Notes under the pieces: generated by a model
What the model saw: the letters and a program-made list of their open reading frames with translations, nothing else
Databases searched by the model: none
Told to the model about the DNA's origin: nothing
Position numbers and translations under genes: made by a program
Assembly (NCBI GenBank): GCA_934045905.1
Contig: OW203769.1
Location: 26,009,705 to 26,073,704 of the forward strand
DNA from: Leuctra nigra
Lineage: Eukaryota > Arthropoda > Insecta > Plecoptera > Leuctridae
Direction: 5' to 3'
Length of the DNA stretch: 64,000 nucleotides
Shown here: positions 25,194 through 39,111 of the stretch, in pieces
How the letters are laid out: each line of letters starts with the position of its first letter
How positions within the stretch are numbered: position 1 is the stretch's first letter

Positions 25194-25471
25194 CTGATGA
25201 AGGAAACAAAAAGAAGACGTTAGATATTATAGAAAATGAATGAAAATGTGGAGAGCAGATGTGAGGAATACAGCTAGGTATTTTTCATATTTTATCCGAC
25301 CATGTAATTTGTTTAGGTTTAAGAAAAAATAAGAAAAAGTATATCAAAATTGTGAGAAAAATTGAACTATTTATTGATAATATTTTGCACAATTTATAGG
25401 ACTGAATAATTTTATAAATTAATAAATTTTCAATGATAAGTGTATTTTTACTTTCAAACGTTTGTGGGAAG

Positions 25472-25509
25472 CTGAAGATGGCAACTGAAATATTGTCGAA
25501 ACGTTGTTA
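25472..25509 (+). ncRNA. hammerhead-ribozyme-like motif
   Basis: CTGAAGA, a possible 5-bp stem II (GGCAA/TTGTC), GAAAC, then GTTGTT. These are the ordered core elements of a minimal hammerhead with a 2-bp stem III (AC/GU), as described for Penelope-like elements. Stem I pairing next to the core is weak, so activity is doubtful. Confidence 0.4.
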
Positions 25510-26384
25510 ATTTATAAAGAGCGTTGGCATACACCGAAAAATGTGAGTTCAATTATAATAAATAATAATATTATGTATTTATAAAGATAAGAAAAAGTGA
25601 AAAATATCTTGTGATATTAGGTTGTACATTTTATGCGACTCGAATAAAATTAAATAAAATTTTATATTATTATTTTATTTCATTATATAAAACTATAATT
25701 ATTTATGAAATATCACAGAGCTAATGCCAGAAAATTTGCTATATTCTTGCTCTCACCGGTCTTTTCTGATGAAAATCAAAAACAATAAATAAAACAATAT
25801 TTCAATAATTGTTTTGGTTATCATCAAAATGTATATTCAACAAAAGAAAGAAAATAAATAATTTTTCAGTGGATGTACTACAGCAATTTTATTTTTGCAT
25901 AGTAATTATTTCACAATACGGTGGCAAATGTGTCGATGATTAAAACATAGTAGGTAAGTATAAATAAGACACAATATGATAAAAGACAAGAACAGAACAA
26001 CCAATAGGTTGAGTGCGTATTGCAGCGTATTTTGTTATTTTAAAGTTCCGGGCACTCCTACTTTTAGACTCAGCACGTGGACGCCAATGTTGTTGCACTT
26101 ATTGTGACAGTCACGCATAGAACAACCTGCACCGTATAATTTATAATCTTCCTTCCCTCAGATTATTACAATTAGAACACATTTCTGTTGAGCCAATTTA
26201 ATTTAGCGAATGTATTCACAAGCTATAAGTTAAAATGACAGTCATGAATCAGGCTGACAGGGTGTCCGTCAATAAAATTCATCGATTTTCTTATTCCTGT
26301 CAATATTATTTTTTTTGACTCCTTTATTAATAACTAGAAAATAATACAAATACATAATTCCACAAAGCTACATGTAGCTCATCT

Positions 26385-26934
26385 GTGGAGATGATACAAA
26401 CAAATAAAAACAGTAACAATAGAACGGATTTACAGAGTTTCAAACAAATGTGCAAAGAAAAAGGAAAATCTCAACATTTTCCAAAGAGTTATACCGAAAT
26501 AAGCTGTAAAAAAACTCTGGTGTTTTCCAAGAATTACCCGGCAACTAGATCTCCTGAACCATTGGAAAAATCTAACTTCAACAGTAAAATATTGGCGCTA
26601 TGTTCACTGGTAAAAACCAAGAATTTTCAATAAACCATGTAAAAAGGAGCCCACCAGTAATGTTTCGGGTTTCCCAGATGCTGCAATATTCCATTTGCTT
26701 TTGCAAATGTTTGAACTCTAATTTGCACGGAATTGATGAGTGCATGGTTGCCAGTAGAGATGGGTCATCATCTGTAGGGTCTGGGTACATTGGTTCTTGG
26801 GTAGGCACCCTTTTTTTGATGTTGTTATACAATACTTTAAATACTTTAAACAGTTGAAAACACAATCGCAATAGCAACAATGAAAATCTAAAAATGAATA
26901 ATTGCAATTTACTCACAGTGACAATTACATACAA
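26385..26934. other. coding-like island, unassigned
   Basis: Overlapping open frames on both strands (plus, from ATG 26391 to 26633; minus, 26934-26578 without an ATG). Composition is less AT-rich than the surroundings. Neither product resembles a family I recognise, and splice logic is absent. Possibly an old element. Confidence 0.15.
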
Positions 26935-27632
26935 ATTGCAGAATTATGTGGAAAAATTATGAAGTGCTAAAACATTTGTAATCTATAATTTCGTAGGTAT
27001 TCTGTCATCATCGATTTCAGTAAACAAAATTTAGTTGTTTTCTTAATACGGAAATAATTAACTGGTCATACCATATTGTTCTTAATTATATACTTTATGC
27101 AGTAATTAATTGAAATTAATGATGTTAGTTAGGTACTAATTAACATAGAAAGGTAATAAATAAATCTTATACCTACTTTATGGCCACGGTATTTCAAGGT
27201 AAAAAACGGGTCTAGTCTTTTTAATTGGGCAAACCTTGACTTGGTAATGCGTTTTCGGAAAACAGCCTAACATATCGTAGCTCCTGAATTCTTGTAACAT
27301 GATTCATTGGATGCACTTTATATGAGTTATGAATTATAATAACTTAATTATGTAATTAAACATTTTGATTAACATACCGCAGATTATTTAATTTTCTATG
27401 TCTATAGTTCAAAATTCAAATACTGTATGAAAATTTCCAATTCCTCTAGCTGATCCGGTTCACAGCTACACTATAAATAATTCCAACACCTTACTAACAT
27501 TCATATTATGTAAATCAGCTTGCAATGAACTAGAGATTTTATTTGTTGGAAAACTGTTGAGTTTGACAGGTTTTTACGTGCTACAGGGTAGCGTTTTAAA
27601 TATTTGACTATATAATACTATGATCAATAATT

Positions 27633-28145
27633 AAAGAGCTCCCCGGAACAAGGCTGAATGTGACACATTTTTCAAAACGCGTTTTTTTGCTTTAAAAGGA
27701 TGAATATCCATATATCTGTAAGCTGGCGCAATCTAAGTTCGAAATAATGAACCTTGCCCCTCTAAAAGAAGAATTGAAATCTCTGGTTAACATTGGTGGC
27801 TCTGCAGTGCGATTGTATAACTTTCTTAGCCGAGATAATGGATCGTTATCTTTACCAATTGATGAAAGTAAACTATTAATATCATTGTTAATCATTTGAA
27901 TTGTGCAAAAGCTACGAGGATATGATATATAATCACATTATTTATCTCAGGAAGTCGACTTTACGCACTTTGAATTGCTTTACCTTCTGATAGGCTAAAT
28001 TACTTTCATCAATTGGTATACTCGTAGATAACGATCCATTATCTCAGCTAAGAAGTTATACAATCGCACTGGTGTTGGTTGGTTTTTAGTGGTTCTTGAA
28101 CAATTTAAGAAATTTCCCATTCATCCTTGTTCCGGGGAGCTCTTT
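27633..28145. mobile_element. foldback element, 513 bp
   Basis: Ends AAAGAGCTCCCCGGAA / TTCCGGGGAGCTCTTT with long inverted arms: TGCGATTGTATAACTTTCTT and GATAATGGATCGTTATCT in the left arm return inverted in the right arm (about 28015-28070). It could form a long hairpin. Flanks CAATAATT and CAATTAATT are similar but not exact duplications. Confidence 0.75.
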
Positions 28146-30910
28146 CAATTAATTGTAAAAACAGATACAGAGATAAGTAATACATATTTGGTGCGTACAC
28201 AATAAAATTATATGGAAATTGACAGCTGTATAATTGCATTTACTTGTGGTTTCTCATTGGCGCGCGAAAAGATACATTCTTATTGCAATTACTTTTGAGA
28301 ATGTTTCACTATGTTTCTTACGTTCCTTGGGTCCACTACTTCTTAAATTTCCATTTCTATAATCATCTTTATAAATGTGTCTTCTTTTGGTTGATATTGA
28401 TGTACTAGATATGATATTGATGATATTTATTGGTGCGCGTGGCACGATTTCAGATTTTTTATTCAATTTTGTAAACGATTTTCTATTTCTGTTAGGTTCT
28501 TTATTGATGACATTGTGTTATTAGCTTTAAAAGGTTCAATTAGAATTTTTAGGAACCACTTATATAATCTAAAATAGTTATGTTTATTTCATTTACACTA
28601 TGTAGTATAATTATTAATTTATCAATTTAATTCATTATTGTTGATTATTATTCTGATTATTTGTATACCTTGTTGCAAGGCAGAGACATTTCGAAAATAA
28701 ATGTTTTATATATAGAAACTAGATACGAGGGGGGGTCGTTATATTCTATGTGGATATTGCACATTTTGTAGTATATAGTTTAATTGAATACAAAATTAGG
28801 TATACTAATTAAGTAGGTACCTACCATCAATGACATATAAAGCTACTAGTAGGGCCAAAATCTTTGTATATTGAAATGTATATAAAATAATGTTATACTT
28901 CAATGCCGTGTGTGATTTGACGATTTAAATCGTGAATAGGAAATAAACACTTATTATCAAGATAACATTCTGTTCATTGTGTAATTAATAAAGTTTTAAA
29001 TAATTAGATTAATTATGGATAACATTCACTGGTGTGCTTTCTTGGTTCGGGTTTCATTTGCAAGAGACTTTTAACAAAACATGAATGAGGCAATGTTTTG
29101 CTGGATATTAATTTTAATCCTTTGACCATTTTAAAACGAACGTTCTAATTTGTTTGCGAGTGTAATATGATTGCATTTATTTATGTGACATTTACTTTGT
29201 AATTAAGTGACTTAACCCTATTTATTATGTATTTCTATTGATCTATTTATGATTGTACTTATGGCATACCTATCCATTGTGTTACCAATAACGAGCTAAT
29301 AATAATTCCAGATGCCAATTGGTTTACAAAACACGCAAAGGATATTATTTTGAGGACCCCCCAAATGTTACTCCATTTAAGTAGTGATTTGTCTATTATA
29401 ATTGAGTGTTTCGTGTTCTGTAACAAGCTGGAATAAAAAGTAAGTAACATGTTTCATCACTTCATTTTTTTGGAAAAATTATAATGATTTGTCTAATTGC
29501 TGTTGGTATAAAGTGGCACCTATTGACAGATACTTATGCATGAAATTGCCGTTCTTAGGCATAAGTATGAGGTTTAACAATCAGGATGTTAGCTTATTTC
29601 AATCTTGTTAGAACTTAACAGTGCGTCGTTAATACAGTGAATTGTAATGGTAAAATACTCTTAACGTTAAAATAATTACAACCTTAATTATTCAAAACAT
29701 TCAAGGTTCCATTAAATAATAAAATCTCATAAGATATTCAAGATTGTAAAGATAACGAAGATAAAAATAGTGATTACTCTTCGAGTTTTTATTTTGTCTT
29801 ATAAAAATCCACTTTTCGGTCCAAGTATACTAACTTACTCTTGCTAACTTTTAACTGCCCAATTAAATCAAGAGTTTTATAGCAAGATATTTGGTTTCTT
29901 TCACACATGATTACACCAACTAACCGTAATCTGATAAAATTAGTTAACCAGACAAAGATTTGTTATTTTTATCTTACTTGAAAGTGTACCGCTTTATGGC
30001 CAACATCAATCAACCGGTTAGTATAGGTACATTTGTTGGAAGTGTAGATTTATTCATTTTGTTAGATAACAGCACAATTAAGTCAACAGTATGTGAACGT
30101 TTCCGAACTTATGCATTAGCAAAGACAAATTGGTATTGTTACCAGTTGTTCTTGTTTCCTTATTTATTTCAGTATCCTCAAATTTAATGACACAATCCAA
30201 ATTGACTTACAAAAAGTAATTAATATTAACTGAACTGTATTTTGTTAGCTAAATTTCTACAAACGATAAACTAACCAAACTATAAAACCTATGAGTTTGT
30301 TTTGAAGATGATCTCAGTTCTGAATCAAGAACGTTTGTTGCAATCGGAATTCTTTATTTTAAATATAACCTCCAATTAAAATTAACTCATCCCACTCGAA
30401 TAATAACAAAAAAGTGTGAGAAAGAATTATTTCAGAGCAAAGACAACAAAGGCCATACTTTTTAATTCTTAATTAAAAACTTACAAACGAAAAGATTGTT
30501 TTGCAAAGAATATTCTGGCAAAGGTTATATAGAGGTGAAGGTAGAGAAGTGTCAGCAAATCCGTCAGAGTTATTTACATGGCTCCATGATTAGATTGTTA
30601 ACGCTACTAAATCTAATGGTAATCACTAATCAGGAAATGACGGATTGGAATGTGTCGAATGTTCTATTCATAACATATAATTATTAAGTACTGACATGTG
30701 TAAATAAGACATATGAATAGTGGGTGTGCTAATGCAGTTCTTGTTTAATTATTGAAGGACATCCTTTGTTTAGAATTGTCCGCAATCATGAAAAAAAAAT
30801 TGATTTAAATTGTTTTGAGTAGTTTTAAAATAGTTCTGTTTTATACATTTTGAAATAAATGTGCATAAAAAATAATTAGGTACACGAACATTCTAAAATG
30901 TGTAGAAAAC

Positions 30911-30911
<1 letters not shown>

Positions 30912-30964
<53 letters not shown>
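30912..30964. repeat. (AT)n microsatellite
   Basis: An uninterrupted run of about 26 AT dinucleotides. Confidence 0.95.
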
Positions 30965-30966
<2 letters not shown>

Positions 30967-33509
30967 GTGTATGTACATAATATTCAGCGGATATGTAAAT
31001 AAAATGCAAGTTGTGAACTTGTCAAGTGCTCAACAGAACAAGGTAGACATGTCTAAAACGAACTATGAGATAATTGGTAGTAGCAACTTTAGCTGATATT
31101 ACTGCAATCATAATATGAGATTTAGTTAAATATTCATCTAATTCAAGGTAATCGAGAGACGAGCCCCGAACAATGACCGAAACCTTCGCAGACCTTGTTA
31201 TACTTATTCATCATCCATTTAACTCATTTGACACTCATTCATGTAAAAAATTCAACATTAATGCTGAATATTTTATATTGATTTTGGCTTCATAGGATTT
31301 TGATATTTCACCCTAAGGTTTCGAAATTTCAATGTGTTTTATTAAATGAAGCTGGAATACTCCAGTATTAAAAGAATCATCTTCAACAGGGATTTTTTAT
31401 ACAACAAACATGCATTTTGGTGCCTCAGAATCCTCTTTGCTCAATTTTAGCAACAAAAGACATTTACAGGTATAGATGTGTGTATTTTTTTTTTAGCAAA
31501 TTGACATGCCAATTAAAACATTTTAATTAATTTAACATTTAAATAAATAGCCGAATGGTACTACCAAAGACATTGTATACCTACACTGAATCAAAAAATT
31601 AATTATGACACGAAAATATTAAAATTTCTTTGAGCAAGATACTCACAGGCCGTATTTAATTCTTCATTTTTATGTCCATGCAAAATTCACAAAATTAAAA
31701 TTATAAAAATGCACGGAGGAAAGTTTCAGAGAGAACATCACAATCACGTTTTTGATGAGATTTTGAACCAAAGATGTATACATTGTTCATGTGAATTTGT
31801 ATTTTTTAATTCAATTTAATATTTTGTTAGATTATATTTATGGGTGATGAGGGGCTGTGATCACTACCTTAATCATTGCATTTTAATAGATTGGTTGTAT
31901 TCTCAAAAAGAAGTTAAAGGAATAATATGGCAAGCCAGTTTTAATTTTAAAAAAATTACTGAAATAATGTTACTCTAAAATCCTATTATACGGAATGTAA
32001 ATGTTCATAAAAACATGATATATTTTCTTTAATCACCGCAAACTCATAAGTATTTATACTAGGAACTATAAAAATTCCACTCTTTGAGACATAAAAATAT
32101 GTTGGTTATACATCAAGAATTTAATTACATATAAGAAAAATATAATTAAAACGACCATGAAAAAATTTAAGACGGAATAATGAAATTTTGAGGTGGCAAA
32201 AATAATTCTATCATAATTTTGACGATGATTGAGTACGTGTTACATGATTAACTAAACATTTTAAATTATATTAGCAGATTCCATACAAGTCGGTTCCTAA
32301 AGGGGTGGGGGCTTTGCTTTAAAAATAATTACATATAAATCATTTCGACCATGAAAAACACATTGAATTTATCATCTTAGATGATCAATAATAATTTAAG
32401 AATCTAGTTTTAGAAACCGGAGCAAGGAAATTATGTATGTAGCATTAATGTTTGGAGGTTAAACTTTTAATGCGTCGCCCAAATCAGATGTTACTTCAGT
32501 AGCTCTTCTGATAACGCCTGTCAATACAGCACATGTTATAAAGGATTGTGTTTCAAGTAATTTATAGGTACGTTTATGAAAGAGAAAAGTCCTGGTTCAG
32601 TTTATTAAGAAATATTCACTGGACGGACTGTCCGATGATGAAGTTATTGTCTCCACACAGCTGAGTTATTCAAGCAATGTTTTGAATTTATTGGAAATAA
32701 ACTTAATTAGAAATAACAATCTGGTAAAGTTTCAACGTTTTAATGTAATTTACGTTTTATGTTCTAGCGCCTAACAAAAAATTACGTACTTTATAGGACA
32801 TACAATTCTTTTTTATAAGTTGTACTTAGAAATAAAGTATGAAAAGTAGATATTATCTCAAATAGTTTACTTTTTAATATCATTTTCATGAAAATCGTGT
32901 TCTTGATATTTTGGTGTGTTGATAATGATTTCAACTATAATTGTGTAGGTATATAGGTAATTGCCGTGTTTATTAAGTTTACTAATACGATATTATGAGG
33001 GAAGATAAGCTATGGTCTCGGGCATGGTCTCGGGTCTGCTTCTCAGACCCTGGTTCGTTGCCCGACTTGTCGGATGGGTTTACGTGGGTTTCATGAAGTC
33101 TATATAGAGGCACTAAGAAAGTTTCTTTTTAATTAGAAGTATTAATGGAGTCTCGCCATATATATGTAATTCACCAATGAAAAAATAAAAATAAAAATGA
33201 AAAAGTTAAAAAAGTACTTTATTAATATTTTCTTGTAATTTTGTTGACTTCCAAAAAAAAAATCAATCCCAAAGTGTGTAGGTATTGACAAAAAGTATAG
33301 ACTATAGATATATGATACCTATTCTAATTTTAAAATAATTGCCATCTAATTTATTCTCCCCTTCATCACTTCTCCTCTCACCTGAATTAGATCCCTCCCA
33401 GATGCATTATTCAAGATCACAAAAAACTTCCTGATAAATCTGGTTTGAAATCTGTCGTGATTATCACGATGCGTTTCCAAGAGTTGTAATACTCATCCAA
33501 GGTCTTTAG

Positions 33510-33665
33510 AGGAGCAACATTTGACCTGTACCCACAGCCCCGTTGGTTCCGGTTCATTTCGCAAGCAAGGTCACCGCCTTCTTAGTACTGACACACACCC
33601 CACACGGCGACACCAAGGCCCGTGGGCCCGTTTCCGTAAGTCCTGGCTTCGACCCCCGGTAAATA
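33510..33665. other. GC-rich island of unknown origin
   Basis: About 150 bp of GC-rich sequence (CACACCCCACACGGCGACAC, GGCCCGTGGGCCCG) inside a very AT-rich region. No ORF or tRNA fold is evident. Perhaps a fragment of a transposon UTR. Confidence 0.4.
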
Positions 33666-33922
33666 CACGCCGATTATGTCTAGATTGCATTATTATGTGA
33701 ATTTCATTTATATTTTAACTTAGAGAATATTTTGGTCCCCAAAAATTAGTTTTATACTTGGATATAAAATGTTATTTTTAAATATACGGTACAACGTGAA
33801 TTAAACTGATGACTTATTGTATTAGAATGTAAATTTTTTAAAATAAATATAGATCTATCTTTGCTGTACACAACAATATTAAACTAAATGTTTTCGGATA
33901 GTAGTGGAAAATTATTTATTAA

Positions 33923-33960
33923 GACCAACGTTCCGACAGGGATGACACTATCATCATCAA
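33923..33960 (-). ncRNA. degenerate hammerhead-like motif
   Basis: On the minus strand: TTGATGA, stem II GATAG/CTGTC, GGAAC, GTTGGTC. It aligns with the motif at 25472-25509 but has two core changes (C to T in CUGAUGA and A to G in GAAAC). Stem II is kept, and the GTC cleavage triplet is present. Confidence 0.35.
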
Positions 33961-35333
33961 GGCCAAAAATGAATAATACATAAATAATATTATATATAAT
34001 AATTAATAAACTTACTAGTCTATATAAATCATTCATAAATTTATAAAATATTCATAAAATTTTTAGTTATAAAAGCAACTTTAAAGATTTAAGTAAACTA
34101 GACGTATAAAATAAAATCAATTAATATAATTATATAATTATTATTATTCACTTTCACAACATTATAACGAAATATTTTTATATCTGATCATACGTTATAT
34201 TTTATTTTCGAATAATAATTTAGGTATTGCCTGCTTTTTATACATAATACCAATACTCTCTAGTGATCTTAGGTTGGTAGAAGGCTGAAGCCAGAAGCAA
34301 TACTGGTGTCAGATAGGTTGGTAATCAAATAGATTAGGTAATAGTATTATTTGGATATTAGAGTCAATTTAAGCGTAATATTTAAATAAATCATTAGGTC
34401 AGACCAAGTGGCTGCGAGCTGATAGAAGTAATTTTTTTTTGAGAAAATACCATTATAAGGGTACCAAATTAGGTATAATTATACCATAAACATTTTTTAA
34501 ACTTATCAAATATATGTATGTAAAGGACTCGCTTCATATCTTTTAAGTTGCAATTCCCGTCTTATAATGACTTTTTGATTTTATCCCATCAAAAAATGAC
34601 AAAACTTGGACACATGGGGTAGGTATAAAATATTTTTGTTTAAATCGGTAATCATTAAACATATACAGAAATAATAAACCCACTACAAAAATATGGCGCT
34701 AATAAAATAATACAAATGTGTCATCTCCTAATCAACAGGCATCTCCTAACAATCATTTCGATATTGGTTTTTATCTTTTAAACCAGAAGTCAATACTGGA
34801 ACTAACACATGCGTCACTGTTTCACATTTTTGTTTTGACTAGGTATAGTCATCTGTCTACCAGAAAATAAGTTTTTTGTATCAAATCTATCCATCCAAAA
34901 AATATATCTCATTTTATCATACAAATATCATGATCTTATTGGTTCCAATAAGATAACATGGATGAGGCAAGACAATTTATCTCAGAAACTAGACACGTGA
35001 AAGTTAAATTTTTCGAGGAATTGTGTACCTTTGCCATTATTATAAATTAAGAACACGGCAAATTATGAAGTGCGATTCAGGTACACACTTGTTTCATTCA
35101 ATTTATTGAATTCAATAATGAATTCAATGACTTCATTGAATTCATTATTGAATTCAATTAATTGAATAAAGATATGACCGGTTCTAAATGAAACGAACAT
35201 TTGCTTCAATTTCGCGTCTATACACAATTACATTCGTTGAACCAAACGATTTAACTCAATGAATTGAATGAAACATTGAACCATGTAAACTAGACTTTAA
35301 ACATAAATTTCTATCTTCTTACAGTGCTAAACT

Positions 35334-35857
35334 AGGCCTAGGATGTTTAGGACATATCCTTTTTTAGTTTTTTGTTCAGACACGTCTAAAAATGATAAAT
35401 AAATATGTTTCATGTGTTCCTGATTTCAAACACATGCATTTCATTTTGCCTGAAAATGCCTTTTTCTAAATTTTTATGACTTCAGTCCTTTCTTGCTTTT
35501 TTAAGGTCTTTTTGCCCTTTTTTAAATTATTGGGGAAAATAATATGAAATGTTTGTTGCAAGTTACAACAAATTTATGAATTTTGGTCTAGACCACAATT
35601 CATAAAATTTCCATCCACCATTTGGATGGCCAACAACAATTGACACCTGATACATTGACACATTTATACAATGTTAATTTTAATGTATTACTCCAAGTCC
35701 AACTCCTAAACCGATACATTGAATTATATGTTGATGAATATTACATAACATAAAATTTCAATGGTCCTTTTTCGGGATTTTGTGGTCCTTTTTTAAGAGT
35801 TTTAAGATTTGCCTACCTTTTTGGAAGTTTCATAGGACCTAAACATCCTAGCCCCAG
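35334..35857 (+). mobile_element. ~510-bp TIR element, copy 2
   Basis: Better preserved ends than copy 1: CCTAGGATGTTTAGG at the left and CCTAAACATCCTAG at the right are inverted. Shares most of its length with 9302-9809. No coding capacity. Confidence 0.7.
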
Positions 35858-37501
35858 TGATAATTCATCCTAGGTATTATTACAGTACTTCGGCAAATTG
35901 TTCGCTCAGGTTCCCTTACAAAGCTTTCATAATGAAAACGGATGACTGACGTATCATAACGCATCATCGACGCATCACAACAACTTATCAACAACTTATC
36001 AAGGCAGCATTATACGAATAACGAGTGATCAATGACGCATTAACGACGCATCCATTTGGCTCAGGGAGTGGCAAGTTTTGAACAGGTTGAAGTGCAAGAA
36101 ACGACCTTAGTTGGCAAATATAACATCTCTACATTCCATCGATCGACCTTGCTACAGACAAGACAGCCAGACAAGGATTTAATACACGTGCTTAAAAGCA
36201 ATTAATACAGGAGGGAGACCAGCATAAAGACCACTCAAAACATCACACATCGTCGCTTTTTTACTTTATTTTCTTAACATTACCACAATAAATGAAATTA
36301 TTTTATATCAATGTTCCAGCAGAAGTTTTTTTCATTGCAATAAAAATCTATTATATGACTTTTGATTTTTATAGCTTCCTGTAGGTACCTCATTTATTTT
36401 ATTTCATGACGAGTAGAAAGAAAATTTTCATCTTGGAAAATGATTTTAATTTTACACGATTTTTAAGTATAACAATATTTTTATATTAGCGATTTCCTTG
36501 TTGTTCCATTATATTATTGCTTGTTACATTGCTTGATGTTTATTCAATAACAGCATTGGTTCCATCATAGGTATGTATTTTGGGTATGTTAAATTTAATT
36601 GATAAATTTTATGACGATTTTAAAGTACCTATATGAAATTATGAAATTTAGCGCAGGGAGCTAACTACTCACTCGCTTAACATCCCTAAGTTACGAATCC
36701 TCAACCAACTTCACCTCCTATATAATGGCGCATCGTCAATGGAGTAGAGTTGATGAGGCGGCAGTAGGACTACCAGTCCTGTAACGCCATAACAAAACAA
36801 AAAAAAATGAAATTAATCATTTAATACGGATTTATTTTATCAAATGCAAATTTATTAACTATTATATTTCGTTATTCGTTTTGCTTTAGGTTTGTATATT
36901 ATTTGATTATAATATATTATTATTTTGATTTGATGGAAGATGATTGTGAAGCTATGTTCGAATAATAGCAACAAGTGCGTTAGCCTTCTCTCTGTTATCA
37001 CTTATCACTGTGGTACTTACTACCATCGTATCACCAATTCAGAGTCACCAGTGGTTTGTTTGTAAGAGTTGAGAGTATAATGTGAGTCGACTGTCACTTG
37101 ATTCGAAGGGTTGGCGGCTGTTTAAAAAAAAATTGTTGCCAGGAATTCGGTTGTTTTTATTTATTCGTATTTAAACAAAATCACGACGAATTTTTAAGTT
37201 GTGATTTAAATTTGTCGACACTCTCTAGTAGGAATGATTATGATTAATAGGAATCATAATTAATTATAAGATTAATATGTATTAATAAAATAATAACATT
37301 TTAAGTCATTTTCTTATTAACATTGAACCCAATTAGAGTGAAGTGGATTTTTGAAGTAGTTTGTAGTTTTTTATTTGTAGCAAAAGTATCGTTGGGAAAT
37401 ATTAAGATTGAGGCGTTGGGAAGGTCCGCAAATGTACGAGGGTTCAGGCTGACGGTGTCCGAGAAATGTTTCAATGATAAAATGGATTTTTAATGAATAT
37501 A

Positions 37502-37905
37502 CATGGGCGTCCGCAGGATTTCTTCCAGGTGGGGGCAAGGCAAGGAAAACAAAATTTTACGGGTAAAGGGGGGTGAGAGGAGGTGCACCCCCCACCCTGC
37601 CCCGCAATTGTTTTTGGTTTTTGGACACTTTGAAATCAAATTTGAGACGTTATGAGGTGTATTTTGTTGAAATATTCAATATTTTTAAAATATTGCACTT
37701 TGGGGTGGTGGGAGACATGTTTAAATCTGCCCTGCAGGGCATTTTAGGTTTTTTGACACTTTGAAATCAATTTTCTTTAGTTTTTGGTTACAAAATGAAA
37801 CTGTACGTAAAACCCCAGAAAATGTGTATGTTTTCCTGACATCCAGGGGGGGGGGGGGGGGGGCAAGCACCCCCCCCCCCTTGCCCCTCCCTGCGGACGC
37901 CCATG
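37502..37905. mobile_element. MITE with G/C homopolymers
   Basis: Perfect terminal inverted repeats CATGGGCGTCCGCAGG / CCTGCGGACGCCCATG (with one extra base at the ends). The interior has G- and C-runs and two copies of a TTTTGACACTTTGAAATCAA module that also occurs in the element at 50606-51425. A shared TGAATA near both ends may be a trace of the target duplication. Confidence 0.75.
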
Positions 37906-38772
37906 TGAATACGAGTAATATGCGTTTAAGCATTAATTTTGTTGATTTGATCATTTTAAACGGTGTAAAATTATTAATATTATTTTTAAAATTAGTAAAG
38001 GCTGTTTTCATTTCATATTTTTTAAACCTACGTTTGGACTAGGTCGTCCCCGTGTGAATAAGTGCGATAAATTGCCCATCGCATTAATATATTTTATTAG
38101 TGATTATGTATGGGAATTCTGTAATGAAATGGTCAGAAGAAACATTATGACCCAGTAACAATTAGATTCTTCTGCTGGTATTTCTGCAGCGTTTTTAAAT
38201 ATTTCAAGTCTCCCAACAGGTCATTTAGAATTTTAAGGAATTATTTTTTAGAATTAGTAATAAATTTTTTTTAAAATTTAATAGCCATTTTGGTAATTAT
38301 TTTTTACTTGTTTGAAATGCGAATAAAGTGTTGGTATATATTCATTTTTGATACCAACTAATTATGGACATTACTAAATTTTTTGATAATTTTGATTTTA
38401 CTTGTGAACTTTACTATGGTGTGAATTCAGAAGTGAATTCAGAAGATGAAGATAATAATTTCTTCGTCACAGAAAATTATGTTGAATTTTATTCACAATA
38501 CGTAGAGTCACGTGACATTTGACATAGATTTAGTGTGACAATAACTAACAAAATATGGTCTTCACTGTTAATCTTATCTATTTGATTCCCAAACATGGAA
38601 TAATTTGGCAATTATTCGGTTATTTTTTCGTTTCTAAAAGCCACTTAAACTCACTTTTTTAAAAGGGTTGATCAGTGTTGTTGGGTACCCTTATATTTGT
38701 ATTCCGTCCGTTCGGTCTAGATGTTCTAGTCAGACACTGGCAATTGAGTAATTCTTTCACGATTAAACTTTC

Positions 38773-39009
38773 ATGGCGGGACAATTGAAGTGCCTATCAA
38801 CCTTATTTTCACTCCAAAAAGTGATACTTTATATTTGTACTCTCATTTCAATTCTATTATTCGTTTCGTGGTCGTTTTCGGAACCATCGGGTAATAGCAT
38901 GGCAGTGGTGAATCAAACCGTCACCACTGCGCTACTATCCTCTTCCTTCATTATTGCCATCGATTCTCACAAGAAACCACAAACTTCTCATTTTGAACGG
39001 TCGCATTAA
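38773..39009 (+). CDS. hypothetical short membrane-anchor ORF (possible first exon)
   Basis: ATG-initiated, 78 codons, starting MAGQLKCLSTLFSLQK, then one hydrophobic segment (VILYICTLISILLFVSWSF) and a hydrophilic tail. The layout resembles the N-terminal anchor of a type II membrane protein. It may be chance. A GT that could serve as a donor lies shortly after the hydrophobic segment. No similarity is recognised. Confidence 0.2.
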   Translation: MAGQLKCLSTLFSLQKVILYICTLISILLFVSWSFSEPSGNSMAVVNQTVTTALLSSSFIIAIDSHKKPQTSHFERSH

Positions 39010-39111
39010 AGACATTAAACATTATATCATCAAGAATTAATATCCACCTGCTTGAAGATAATATGAAATAGATTGATATTCATGTGATAAGATGAATACC
39101 GGTTCACTAAC

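Larger units (their letters stand above)
28146..37501. other. gene-poor AT-rich region
   Basis: No exon could be supported. Present are an (AT)n microsatellite, a second hammerhead-like motif, a TIR element, a GC-rich patch near 33510-33665 and AT-rich direct and inverted GAATTCAAT repeats near 35090-35170. Confidence 0.4.

Noticed and set aside
26385..26934. A gene on either strand
   Set aside because: Frames overlap on both strands, the minus frame has no ATG, and no family is recognised. Listed only as an unassigned island.
38364..38522. 52-codon acidic ORF starting MDITKFFDNF
   Set aside because: Short, AT-rich, with no similarity, splice or polyadenylation context; likely chance.
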